Source of the DNA: Sphingobium sp. CCH11-B1
Lineage (GTDB): Bacteria > Pseudomonadota > Alphaproteobacteria > Sphingomonadales > Sphingomonadaceae
Assembly (NCBI RefSeq): GCF_001556865.1
Contig: NZ_LSJY01000186.1
Span: 1 to 27,678 of the forward strand
Direction of reading: 5' to 3'
DNA: 27,678 nucleotides
Positions 12,635 to 20,417 of the stretch are shown here, in pieces. Position numbers and translations under genes: made by a program. A model generated the notes under the pieces. That model did no database searches, was not told the DNA's origin, and was given only the letters and a program-made list of their open reading frames with translations. The stretch's first letter is position 1; every line of letters starts with the position of its first letter.

Positions 12635-12674
12635 ACATTAAATGCGATATAATGTCTGATAATCCGACACGCAA
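12635..12674 (-). promoter_or_regulatory. Probable leftward promoter and operator of the ACP-XRE operon
   Basis: ACATTA (12635-12640) and TAATGT (12650-12655) form a perfect 6-bp inverted repeat with a 9-bp spacer, 23 bp upstream of the ACP-like start. On the minus strand, TTGCGT (12674-12669) and TATATC (12651-12646) are separated by 17 bp, a modest -35/-10 pair, so the repeat covers the -10. On the plus strand a perfect TATAAT occurs at 12648-12653 within the same repeat, though with a poor -35. The XRE product is the natural candidate repressor, possibly of both directions. Confidence 0.45.
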
Positions 12675-12954
12675 GCCCGAATTTGCAGCTCGGATTTTTG
12701 CAGGGTGTAGCGGGTCATCGGCGGTGCGGTGTGGTGGTCAGTGCCACCTCGAGGGACAACGACAGGGCAGAATCATCAACTCGGGTCATAGCTCGATCAA
12801 AAGAACAGAGCTGGAATATTGAGTCAGTCGCCGACGAGTGATCTCCTTCGGTCACCCACCAGCCCCCAGCGGCTCCGTTCATTTCGGGCGGCCCATAGCC
12901 GAGTCTTGAAGCCGCGCCCCGACCGCATCCGGCGGTATGGGCGGGAGCTTCAAC
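12656..12954 (+). other. Non-coding spacer and probable leader upstream of traG
   Basis: Nothing gene-like was found; the frames here are short and without motifs. GGGAG at 12943-12947 lies 7 bases before the GTG at 12955 and supports that start for traG. A plus-strand transcript from the TATAAT at 12648-12653 would have a leader of nearly 300 nt. Confidence 0.35.
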
Positions 12955-14982
12955 GTGACCCCGACCAAATTGCTCATCGGCCAGATCCTTGTCGTGTTCG
13001 CAATCGTGATCGCGGGCCTCTGGGCGGCGACCCAATGGGCGGCGGCGATGCTCGCCTACCAGCCCGAACTTGGTCCGGCCTGGTTCATGGCTGGAAGCAC
13101 GCCGGTCTATCGTCCCTGGGCGCTCTTCCCCTGGTGGTATCACTACGATGCCTATGCGCCGCATGTTTTCGACAAGGCCGGCGCGCTCGCCGGCGCGAGC
13201 GGTTTCATCGGCTGCGGCGCGGCGATCGCAGGCTCGCTCTGGCGCGCGCGGCAGTCGCGTCACGTCACCACCTATGGTTCGGCGCGCTGGGCCAGGCCGA
13301 ACGAGATCGAGCGGGCCGGCCTTTACGGTGATGCCGGCGTATTCCTGGGCCGCTCGCGCGGCCGCTATCTCCGGCATGACGGCCCCGAACATATCATGGC
13401 GTTCGCGCCAACCCGTTCGGGCAAGGGCGTCGGGCTGGTCATACCGACACTGCTTGGCTGGACCGGCAGCGCCGTGGTTCACGACATCAAGGGCGAGAAC
13501 TGGCAGCTCACCGCCGGCTGGCGCGCGCGCTTCTCCCACGTCCTGCTGTTCAATCCGACCGATCCCGCTTCCGCCAAATACAACCCGCTGCTGGAGGTCC
13601 GGCGCGGCGAGCATGAGGTCCGCGACGTCCAGAACATCGCCGACATCCTGGTCGATCCCGAAGGCGCGCTCGAACGGCGCAACCACTGGGAGAAAACCTC
13701 CCATTCGCTCCTGGTCGGCGCGATCCTCCACGTCCTTTATGCGGAGGAAGAAAAGACGCTCGCACGGGTAGCCACATTCCTGTCGGACCCGCAGCGGCCG
13801 TTCACCGCCACGCTCCGGCGGATGATGACCACCAATCACCTCGGCACGAAGGATGCGCCGCAGATCCATCCCGTCGTCGCCTCGGCGGCGCGCGAGGTGC
13901 TCAACAAGAGCGAGAACGAGCGCAGCGGCGTCCTCTCCACCGCAATGTCGTTTCTCGGGCTCTATCGCGACCCGACCGTCGCCGCGGTGACATCGCGCTG
14001 CGACTGGCGGATCGCCGATCTCGTCGAGGCCGGCCATCCGGTCTCGCTCTACCTTGTCATCCCGCCATCGGACATCAGCCGCACCAAGCCGCTGGTGCGG
14101 TTGGTGCTCAACCAGATCGGCCGCCGCCTCACCGAAAAGCTCGATGCCGATCCCGCCAGGGCGGGCAAGCACAAGCTCCTGATGATGCTCGACGAGTTCC
14201 CGGCATTGGGGCGGCTCGACTTCTTCGAGACCAGTCTTGCCTTTCTCGCGGGCTATGGAGTGCGCGCCTTCCTGATCGCGCAGTCCTTGAACCAGATCGA
14301 GAAGGCTTATGGCGAGCACAACTCGATCCTCGACAACTGCCATGTCCGCGTCGCGTTTGCGACCAACGACGAGCGCACGGCGCGGCGGATTTCGGACGCG
14401 CTCGGCATCGCCACCGAACAGCGCGCGATGCGCAACTATGCCGGCCACCGGCTCGCGCCCTGGCTGGCGCACGTCATGGTCAGCCGGCAGGAGACCGCCC
14501 GGCCACTCCTGACCACCGGCGAGGTGATGCAGCTCCCGCCCAAGGATGAGCTTGTCCTTGTCTCCGGCATGGCCCCGATCCGCGCGAGGAAGCTGCGCTA
14601 TTACGAGGACCGCAATTTCCGCGAGCGGATCGCACCGCCGCCGCAGCCCGCGCCCGGAGACTATCCCGACCGGCCGCAGGCACGCCCCAACGACTGGAGC
14701 GGACTGGTCCGCGCGCCCGATACCCGGCTCGGCAAGCCCGATGACGATGCGAAGGCGGATGAGGACGGCGGCTTGCAACAGCAGCGCCACCCCGGCCTCG
14801 GCGAAGAACCCGCCAAAAAACCCGAGCCGCCAAAGCAGCTCGACCTGCTCGGCCTGGACAGCGACGACACCGACACGATCGCCGACAAGCACGCGATGGA
14901 CCGCGCCGGCGCCACCGGCACGCTGATCCGCGCTCACGCGATCAATCAGGGTCGCAGCGCCGACATGCTGCCGGACTTCTGA
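12955..14982 (+). CDS. traG: Type IV secretion coupling ATPase TraG/VirD4
   Basis: I prefer GTG 12955 (675 aa), because GGGAG lies 7 bases upstream; ATG 12937 would add six residues without a ribosome-binding site. The N-terminus has a membrane helix (LLIGQILVVFAIVIAGLWAA) and a second hydrophobic stretch near residues 75-100. The Walker A motif is PTRSGKGVG near residue 150, and Walker B is LMMLDEFPALG near residue 410. The C-terminal 80 residues are Pro/Asp/Lys-rich and disordered. TraG is the inner-membrane ATPase that receives the relaxase-DNA complex and hands it to the Trb channel. It opens the transfer operon; the CopG-like gene starts 2 bp after its stop. The order traG then trbB is standard for alphaproteobacterial ICEs. 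Confidence 0.95.
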   Translation: MTPTKLLIGQILVVFAIVIAGLWAATQWAAAMLAYQPELGPAWFMAGSTPVYRPWALFPWWYHYDAYAPHVFDKAGALAGASGFIGCGAAIAGSLWRARQSRHVTTYGSARWARPNEIERAGLYGDAGVFLGRSRGRYLRHDGPEHIMAFAPTRSGKGVGLVIPTLLGWTGSAVVHDIKGENWQLTAGWRARFSHVLLFNPTDPASAKYNPLLEVRRGEHEVRDVQNIADILVDPEGALERRNHWEKTSHSLLVGAILHVLYAEEEKTLARVATFLSDPQRPFTATLRRMMTTNHLGTKDAPQIHPVVASAAREVLNKSENERSGVLSTAMSFLGLYRDPTVAAVTSRCDWRIADLVEAGHPVSLYLVIPPSDISRTKPLVRLVLNQIGRRLTEKLDADPARAGKHKLLMMLDEFPALGRLDFFETSLAFLAGYGVRAFLIAQSLNQIEKAYGEHNSILDNCHVRVAFATNDERTARRISDALGIATEQRAMRNYAGHRLAPWLAHVMVSRQETARPLLTTGEVMQLPPKDELVLVSGMAPIRARKLRYYEDRNFRERIAPPPQPAPGDYPDRPQARPNDWSGLVRAPDTRLGKPDDDAKADEDGGLQQQRHPGLGEEPAKKPEPPKQLDLLGLDSDDTDTIADKHAMDRAGATGTLIRAHAINQGRSADMLPDF

Positions 14983-14984
14983 CA

Positions 14985-15410
14985 ATGGCCGCGATCAAAC
15001 CCAACCGCGTCCGCTACCAGCTCTTCCTGCCCGAAGATCTGAGCCACCGCTTCGAGGCGCTGGCGAGCCAGCCCGGCGCGTCCAAATCGGCGATCCTCAC
15101 CGACGCGCTCACCGCCTGGCTCAACCGGCAGGCGGCGAGCGAGCTGGAGAACAAGTTCAGCCAGCGGCTCGATCGCATGTCGCTCGCGCTGGGGCGTGTC
15201 GAGCGTGACGGGCATGTGCTGCTCGAGAGCCTGGCGCTGTTCATCCGCTATGAACTGATGGTGCAGGCCCCTTTGGCCGAAGCCGACGAAGCGGCGCGTG
15301 CGATCGGCCGAGACCGCTTCGAGGCGTTCATTGCCCGCGTCGGCGAAGCGCTCGCCAGCGGCCAGCGCACGCTTGCTGCCTCCGCGAAAGACAATGGAGG
15401 TGGGCGATGA
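14985..15410 (+). CDS. CopG-like ribbon-helix-helix protein
   Basis: The 141-aa product starts 2 bp after traG and overlaps trbB by 4 bp (ATGA, 15407-15410), so it is embedded in the transfer operon. RVRYQLFLPEDLSHRFEAL followed by SKSAILTDALTAWLNRQ (residues 8-50) matches the RHH pattern of strand, helix and helix. The rest is helical, with SLALFIRYELMV near residues 84-95. Genes like this sit between traG and trbB in many alphaproteobacterial elements. It may regulate the operon or bind oriT as a relaxosome accessory protein; the sequence does not decide between these. It lacks a clear ribosome-binding site and probably depends on coupling to traG. Confidence 0.8.
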   Translation: MAAIKPNRVRYQLFLPEDLSHRFEALASQPGASKSAILTDALTAWLNRQAASELENKFSQRLDRMSLALGRVERDGHVLLESLALFIRYELMVQAPLAEADEAARAIGRDRFEAFIARVGEALASGQRTLAASAKDNGGGR

Positions 15411-16429
15411 GCGACACGCTTTTCGGCTCCGATAATTCCGCAGGGCGTCGGCGCGCGATGCTGCGCACCGCGATGGGGCCGACCATCGCCGCAGCGCTGG
15501 CCGATCCGGTGGTCATCGAGATCATGGTGAACCCGGACGGCGTGTTGCGCCTTGATCGACTCGGCGAAGGCCGGATCGATACCGGCACCAAATATGAGCC
15601 CGCGCAGGTCGAGCGGATCATCCGCCTGGTTGCCAGCCACGCACGGACAGAGGTTCATGGCAATGCGCCGATCGTGTCAGCCGAGCTGCCACCGCACGGC
15701 GAAGGCGCGGGCGAGCGGTTCGAGGGTATCCTGCCGCCGGTCAGCCTCGCGCCGTGCTTCTCGATCCGCAAGCCCGCGGCGCGCATCTACACTTTGCTCG
15801 ACTATGTGCGGGACGGCATCATGCCCGCCGACACGGCGCGACTGCTGTCGATGGCCGTGGTCGAGCGCAAGAACATCCTGGTCGCGGGTGGCACCAGTTC
15901 GGGCAAGACGACGCTTGCCAACGCGCTGCTCGCCGAGATGGCGCACCTCGACGAACGCGTCATCATCATTGAAGACACGCGTGAGTTGCAATGCGCCGCG
16001 CCCGACGTGGTGGGGCTGCGCACGCGTACGATTGGCACTGCCGGAGCCGGCGGCGTCACGATGGCTGATCTTGTCCGCTCGACATTGCGGCTCCGCCCCG
16101 ATCGCATCGTCGTTGGCGAGGTGCGCGGGCGCGAAGCGCTCGACATGCTCAAAGCCTGGAACACCGGGCATCCGGGCGGCATCGCAACCGTCCACGCCAA
16201 TTCGGCAGTGTCGGCGCTCTACCGGCTCGAGCAGCTCGTGCAGGAAAGCGTCGTCACCGTTCCGCGCCGGCTGATCGCCGACGCCATCGACATGATCGTG
16301 TTCATCGCCGGGCGCGGCCTCGCGCGCCGCGTCGACACGATCGCGCGCGTCGCCGGCCTCGATCCCGACGGCGGCTACGCCGTCCTCGACCTTACTCCCG
16401 ACCACGCCCTCGAACCCCAAGGAGAATGA
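15407..16429 (+). CDS. trbB: Conjugative transfer ATPase TrbB (VirB11 family)
   Basis: The 340-aa product starts at ATG 15407, with GGAGG at 15396-15400. The motor motifs are all visible: Walker A GGTSSGKT (161-168), the Asp box IIIEDTREL (187-194), Walker B RIVVGEVRG (233-241) and the His box GHPGGIATVHAN (254-265). Length and spacing are typical of TrbB. It is a cytoplasmic hexameric ATPase at the base of the mating-pair channel, thought to power pilus assembly and substrate transfer. It is translationally coupled to the CopG-like gene on one side and overlaps the trbC region on the other. Confidence 0.96.
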   Translation: MSDTLFGSDNSAGRRRAMLRTAMGPTIAAALADPVVIEIMVNPDGVLRLDRLGEGRIDTGTKYEPAQVERIIRLVASHARTEVHGNAPIVSAELPPHGEGAGERFEGILPPVSLAPCFSIRKPAARIYTLLDYVRDGIMPADTARLLSMAVVERKNILVAGGTSSGKTTLANALLAEMAHLDERVIIIEDTRELQCAAPDVVGLRTRTIGTAGAGGVTMADLVRSTLRLRPDRIVVGEVRGREALDMLKAWNTGHPGGIATVHANSAVSALYRLEQLVQESVVTVPRRLIADAIDMIVFIAGRGLARRVDTIARVAGLDPDGGYAVLDLTPDHALEPQGE

Positions 16430-16431
16430 CC

Positions 16432-16779
16432 ATGCGCTTGTCCCGTATTCCTGCCCGTATTCCCGATCGTCGGAGCATCTTCCTCACCGGCGCCGCCATC
16501 GGCCTCGGGCTTGCGCTCGCCGCCACCGCGCAGGCCGCCGGCTCGGGCATGCCGTGGGAGGAACCGCTTCAGCAGGTCCTCGAATCGGTCCAGGGTCCTG
16601 TCGCCAAGATCGTCGCGGTGATCATCATCATCGTCACCGGTTTGACGCTCGCGTTCGGCGAGACGGCAGGCGGGTTCCGGCGCCTCATCCAGATCATCTT
16701 CGGCCTGTCGATCGCGTTTGCGGCGTCGAGCTTCTTCCTCAGCTTCTTCAGCTTCGGCGGCGGGGCGCTCATCTCGTGA
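16432..16779 (+). CDS. trbC: Conjugal pilin precursor TrbC (VirB2 family)
   Basis: I prefer ATG 16432 (115 aa), because GGAG lies at 16421-16424, 7 bases upstream; ATG 16426 overlapping the trbB stop is also possible. A basic N-terminus (RLSRIPARIPDRR) is followed by a signal-peptide core (IFLTGAAIGLGLALAATAQA) with probable cleavage near residue 36. Two hydrophobic helices follow, VAKIVAVIIIIVTGLTLAF and LIQIIFGLSIAFAASSFFL. This is the standard prepilin layout. The mature product should form the conjugative pilus. No TraF-type pilin maturation peptidase is encoded in the window. Confidence 0.93.
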   Translation: MRLSRIPARIPDRRSIFLTGAAIGLGLALAATAQAAGSGMPWEEPLQQVLESVQGPVAKIVAVIIIIVTGLTLAFGETAGGFRRLIQIIFGLSIAFAASSFFLSFFSFGGGALIS

Positions 16780-17060
16780 ACGCGCCAAATTCCTATGGCG
16801 CCAGCCATATCGAGGGGTTCGAGGCGCCGATGCACCGCGCGCTTGCCGAGCCGATCCTGCTTGGCGGGGCGCCGCGAGCGATCGCGATCGTCAATGGTAC
16901 GATCGCGGCCGCGCTCGGACTCGGTCTCCAGCAGTGGATCGCCGGGCTGGCCATGTGGGCGTTCGGGCACACTCTCGCGGTGTTCGCCGCCAAGCGCGAT
17001 CCCGACTTCGCCCCGGTCCTTGTCCGCCACCTTCGCCAGAAGGGGCATCTGTCATGCTGA
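16776..17060 (+). CDS. trbD: Conjugal transfer protein TrbD (VirB3 family)
   Basis: The 94-aa product starts at GTG 16776, overlapping the trbC stop (GTGA). It starts VNAPNSYGASHIEGFEAPMHRALAEPILLGGAPR, the typical TrbD/VirB3 entry, in which a conserved segment precedes the membrane part. One or two hydrophobic stretches follow (AIAIVNGTIAAALGLGLQQWIAGLAMWAFGHTLAVFAA, residues 37-74), and the tail is FAPVLVRHLRQKGHLSC. It is a small inner-membrane protein that partners the VirB4-type ATPase TrbE, whose gene overlaps it by 7 bp. The GTG start makes this gene easy to miss. Confidence 0.93.
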   Translation: MNAPNSYGASHIEGFEAPMHRALAEPILLGGAPRAIAIVNGTIAAALGLGLQQWIAGLAMWAFGHTLAVFAAKRDPDFAPVLVRHLRQKGHLSC

Positions 17061-19522
17061 ATCTGCGCGAATACCGTCAGAAGGCCGACCGGCTCGCCGA
17101 TCATCTTCCATGGGCGGCGCTTGTCGCGCCCGGCGTGGTGCTCAACAAGGACGGCAGCTTTTTGCGCGTCCTCAGGTTCCGCGGCCCCGATCTAGAATCC
17201 GCCACCGAAGCCGAGCTTGTCGCCGCCTGCGCGCGGGCGAACAATGTCCTGAAGCGCTTCGGCTCGGGCTGGGCACTCCATTTCGAGGCCGAGCGGCGCG
17301 AAGCGCTGGGTTATCCCGACAGCAGCTTTCCCGATGCGGCGTCGTGGCTGGTCGATGAGGAACGGCGCGCGGCGTTCGAAAGCGCGGGCGCGCATTTCGA
17401 GAGCCGCTATTATCTGACGCTCACCCTCCTGCCTCCGCCCGATCAGGCGGACACGGCGGGCCGAGCGCTGATCGAGCGCAGCGACGACGCGAAGGGCCGC
17501 GACTGGCGACAAGCGCTTGCCGGCTTCATCGCCGAGACGGATCGTGCGCTTGACCTGTTCAGAGGCTTCATGCCCGAGGTGCGCGCGCTCGGCGACAGCG
17601 AAATGCTGACCTTTCTCCACGGTGCGATCTCCGCGCGCCGCCATGTCGTCGCCGTGCCCGAAACGCCCATCTATCTGGACGGGCTGCTCGCCGACACGCC
17701 GCTGACCGGCGGGCTCGAACCGATGCTCGGCGACGAGCATCTGCGGACGCTCACCATCCTCGGATTTCCGAACGCGAGCCGTCCCGGCATCCTCGACGGA
17801 CTCAACCATGAGGATTTTGGCTATCGCTGGGTGACGCGCTTCATTGCGCTCGACAAGACCGACGCAACCAAAGCGCTCACTCGCCTGCGGCGGCAGTGGT
17901 TCAACAAGCGCAAGTCGATCACCGCGCTGCTGCGCGAAGTCATCTACAACCAGCCGGTCCAGCTTCTCGACAGCGATGCCGACAACAAGGTGGTCGATGC
18001 CGACCTCGCCTTGCAGGCGCTCGGCGGCGATCATGTCGCGTTCGGCTATCTGACGACGACGATCACCGTTGCCGATATCGACCGCGCCCGCGTCGAGGAA
18101 AAGGTCCGCGCGGTCGAGCGCATCGTCAACGGGCTCGGCTTCACCTGCATCCGCGAGGGCATGAATGTGGTCGAGGCGTGGCTGTCGAGCCTGCCGGGCC
18201 ATGTCTATGCGAACGTCCGGCAACCGATCGTCCACACCCTGAATCTCGCGCATCTCATGCCGCTGTCCTCGGTATGGGCAGGACCGGCGCGTAATCCGCA
18301 CCTCGACGGTCCGCCGCTGCTTTATGCGGAAACCAGCGGCTCGACGCCGTTCCGTCTCAGCACGCATGTCGGCGACGTCGGTCATATGCTGATCGTCGGA
18401 CCCACCGGGGCCGGAAAGTCGGTGCTGCTCGCAATGCTCGCGCTTCAGTTCCGGCGATATCCAGACTCCCAGGTCTATGTCTTCGACAAGGGATTTTCGG
18501 CGCGCGCGGCCGTGCTGGCGATGGGCGGCGCGCATCACGCGCTCGGGCTTGGCGGTGAGAGCGGTCATGCCGATGACGTGGGCGGGCGAACGATCGCCTT
18601 CCAGCCGCTGCGCCACATCGATCGCTCCAACGCACGCGCCTGGGCGACCGAATGGATCGGCGCGCTGCTCGCCCATGAGAAAGTACTGGTCACACCCGAG
18701 ATCAAGGAGGCCGTCTGGTCGGCGCTCACCAATCTCGCGACCGCCCCGATCGAGGAACGCACGCTCACCGGCCTGTCGCTGCTGCTGCAATCGGCACCGC
18801 TGCGATCGGCGCTCGCGCCCTATACGCTCGAAGGATCGTTCGGCCGCCTGCTCGACGCCGCCGAAGACGATCTAGCGATCGCCGACGTGCAGTGCTTCGA
18901 GACTGAAGCGCTGATGGGGCAGGCGGGCGTCGTTGCGCCCGTGCTGACCTACCTGTTCCATCGTCTCGAGGAGCGCTTCACCGGGCGGCCGACGCTTCTC
19001 GTACTGGATGAAGCCTGGGTGTTCCTCGACCACCCGCTGTTCGCCGCGCGCATCCGTGAGTGGCTGAAGGTGCTGCGCAAGAAGAACGTCAGCGTCGTGT
19101 TCGCGACACAGAGCCTAGCCGATATCGCCGACAGCACGATCGCGCCGGCCATCATCGAAAGCTGTCCGCAGCGCATCTTGCTGCCCAATGATCGGGCGAT
19201 CGAGCCGCAGGGCCAGACGGTCTACGTCCGCTTCGGTCTCAACGCGCGCCAGATCGAACTGGTCAGCCGCGCGACGCCCAAGCGGCAATATTATCTGCAA
19301 TCAGCGCGCGGCAACCGGCTGTTCGAGCTTGGGCTAGGCCCGATCGCGCTGGCGTTGTGCGGCGCGTCCGATCCCGACAGCCAGAAGCGCATAGACGCGG
19401 TGCTGGCCGAAAAGGGCCAGGCCGACTTCGCCGCGACCTTTCTCTCCCAAGCCGGCCTCGATTGGGCGGCCGACCTGCTTGGGCGTCACCCTGCCGCCCG
19501 CCCCCCAGAAGACAAGGAGTAA
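17054..19522 (+). CDS. trbE: Conjugative transfer ATPase TrbE (VirB4 family)
   Basis: I chose ATG 17054 (822 aa): AGGGG lies at 17041-17045 and the product begins MLNLREYRQKADRLADHLPW, the family's usual N-terminus. The frame is open back to 16718, but that part is a shadow of trbD. Walker A is GPTGAGKS near residue 450 and Walker B is LLVLDEAWVFL near residue 650, followed by RKKNVSVVFATQSLADI. This is the large cytoplasmic ATPase of the mating channel, needed for pilus biogenesis. It overlaps trbD by 7 bp and is followed by trbJ after 6 bp. Length is typical. Confidence 0.96.
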   Translation: MLNLREYRQKADRLADHLPWAALVAPGVVLNKDGSFLRVLRFRGPDLESATEAELVAACARANNVLKRFGSGWALHFEAERREALGYPDSSFPDAASWLVDEERRAAFESAGAHFESRYYLTLTLLPPPDQADTAGRALIERSDDAKGRDWRQALAGFIAETDRALDLFRGFMPEVRALGDSEMLTFLHGAISARRHVVAVPETPIYLDGLLADTPLTGGLEPMLGDEHLRTLTILGFPNASRPGILDGLNHEDFGYRWVTRFIALDKTDATKALTRLRRQWFNKRKSITALLREVIYNQPVQLLDSDADNKVVDADLALQALGGDHVAFGYLTTTITVADIDRARVEEKVRAVERIVNGLGFTCIREGMNVVEAWLSSLPGHVYANVRQPIVHTLNLAHLMPLSSVWAGPARNPHLDGPPLLYAETSGSTPFRLSTHVGDVGHMLIVGPTGAGKSVLLAMLALQFRRYPDSQVYVFDKGFSARAAVLAMGGAHHALGLGGESGHADDVGGRTIAFQPLRHIDRSNARAWATEWIGALLAHEKVLVTPEIKEAVWSALTNLATAPIEERTLTGLSLLLQSAPLRSALAPYTLEGSFGRLLDAAEDDLAIADVQCFETEALMGQAGVVAPVLTYLFHRLEERFTGRPTLLVLDEAWVFLDHPLFAARIREWLKVLRKKNVSVVFATQSLADIADSTIAPAIIESCPQRILLPNDRAIEPQGQTVYVRFGLNARQIELVSRATPKRQYYLQSARGNRLFELGLGPIALALCGASDPDSQKRIDAVLAEKGQADFAATFLSQAGLDWAADLLGRHPAARPPEDKE

Positions 19523-19528
19523 TTTCCC

Positions 19529-20281
19529 GTGCCCCGTATCCCTATCCGCAAATATGCGTGCCTCTCCGCTCTCGCGCTCGGCGCCGTCGGCTCGCTCGGT
19601 ATCGGCATCGCGTTGACCTCGACGCCCGTCGCGGCCCAGCTCAGTGTGTTCGATCCATCGAACTATTCGCAAAACCTGCTCACCGCCGCGCGCACGCTTG
19701 CCCAGATCAACAACCAGATCCAGAGTCTCCAGAACGAAGCGCAGATGCTGATCAACCAGGGCAAGAACCTGTCCCGGATCGATTTCCCGCAACTTCAGGA
19801 GCTTCGCCAGCGCCTCCAGCAGATCGACCAGCTCATGGGCCAGGCGCAGGGCGTCGACTTCCGCATCGATCAGCTCGACGAGCGCTTCCGCCAGCTCTAC
19901 CCGCAGGAGTTCGATCAGGTGTTCCGCCGCGATCAGCGTGTGGCTCGCGCACGCGATCAACTCGATACCGCGATGTCCGCGTTTCGCCAGACGATGGGGG
20001 TCCAGAACCGCATCGTCGACAACGTACGGAGCGACACGCAGGCGCTCGCCGACATCGTCGCGCGCAGCCAGGGCGCGGAAGGCTCGCTTCAGGCGCAGCA
20101 GGCCACGAACCAGCTTCTCGCGCTCACCGCCAAGCAGCAGCTCCAGCTTCAGCAAATGATGGCGGCGCAGTTCCGGGCGGAATCGGTCGAGCAGGCGCAG
20201 CGGGGCCAGATCGCGCGCGAGGCACGCGAGTCGACGCGCCGCTTCCTCGGCGACGGCAAGGCTTACACGCCACGCCAATGA
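19529..20281 (+). CDS. trbJ: Conjugative transfer protein TrbJ (VirB5 family)
   Basis: The 250-aa product starts at GTG 19529, with AAGGAG at 19514-19519. A signal peptide is clear: a basic start, then LSALALGAVGSLGIGIAL, with likely cleavage after residue 36 (STPVAA). The mature part is a long Gln/Leu-rich helix, including NNQIQSLQNEAQMLINQGKN and ELRQRLQQIDQLMGQAQG, as in TrbJ/VirB5 minor pilus components. It should be periplasmic and located at the pilus tip or base. The usual next gene, the entry-exclusion gene trbK, is missing from the 136-bp gap that follows. Confidence 0.93.
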   Translation: MPRIPIRKYACLSALALGAVGSLGIGIALTSTPVAAQLSVFDPSNYSQNLLTAARTLAQINNQIQSLQNEAQMLINQGKNLSRIDFPQLQELRQRLQQIDQLMGQAQGVDFRIDQLDERFRQLYPQEFDQVFRRDQRVARARDQLDTAMSAFRQTMGVQNRIVDNVRSDTQALADIVARSQGAEGSLQAQQATNQLLALTAKQQLQLQQMMAAQFRAESVEQAQRGQIAREARESTRRFLGDGKAYTPRQ

Positions 20282-20417
20282 GCTGAGGCAGGCGAGGACC
20301 GCGCCCCCAGCTCCCCCCGGGTCCGAACCTGTCTCGTCGCGGGGGCCGTAGGGCTTGCCCCTCTCATGGCCGCCGGTCCCCGCGACACCTTTCAACTTCA
20401 AGCAGGAACCCGCCCAT

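Noticed and set aside
12715..14985. A 756-aa minus-strand ORF opposite traG
   Set aside because: It mirrors the codon structure of traG in high-GC DNA, has no domain motifs or ribosome-binding site, and traG is certain on the plus strand. The same applies to long minus-strand ORFs at 1185-2612, 5350-6837 and 17192-18790.
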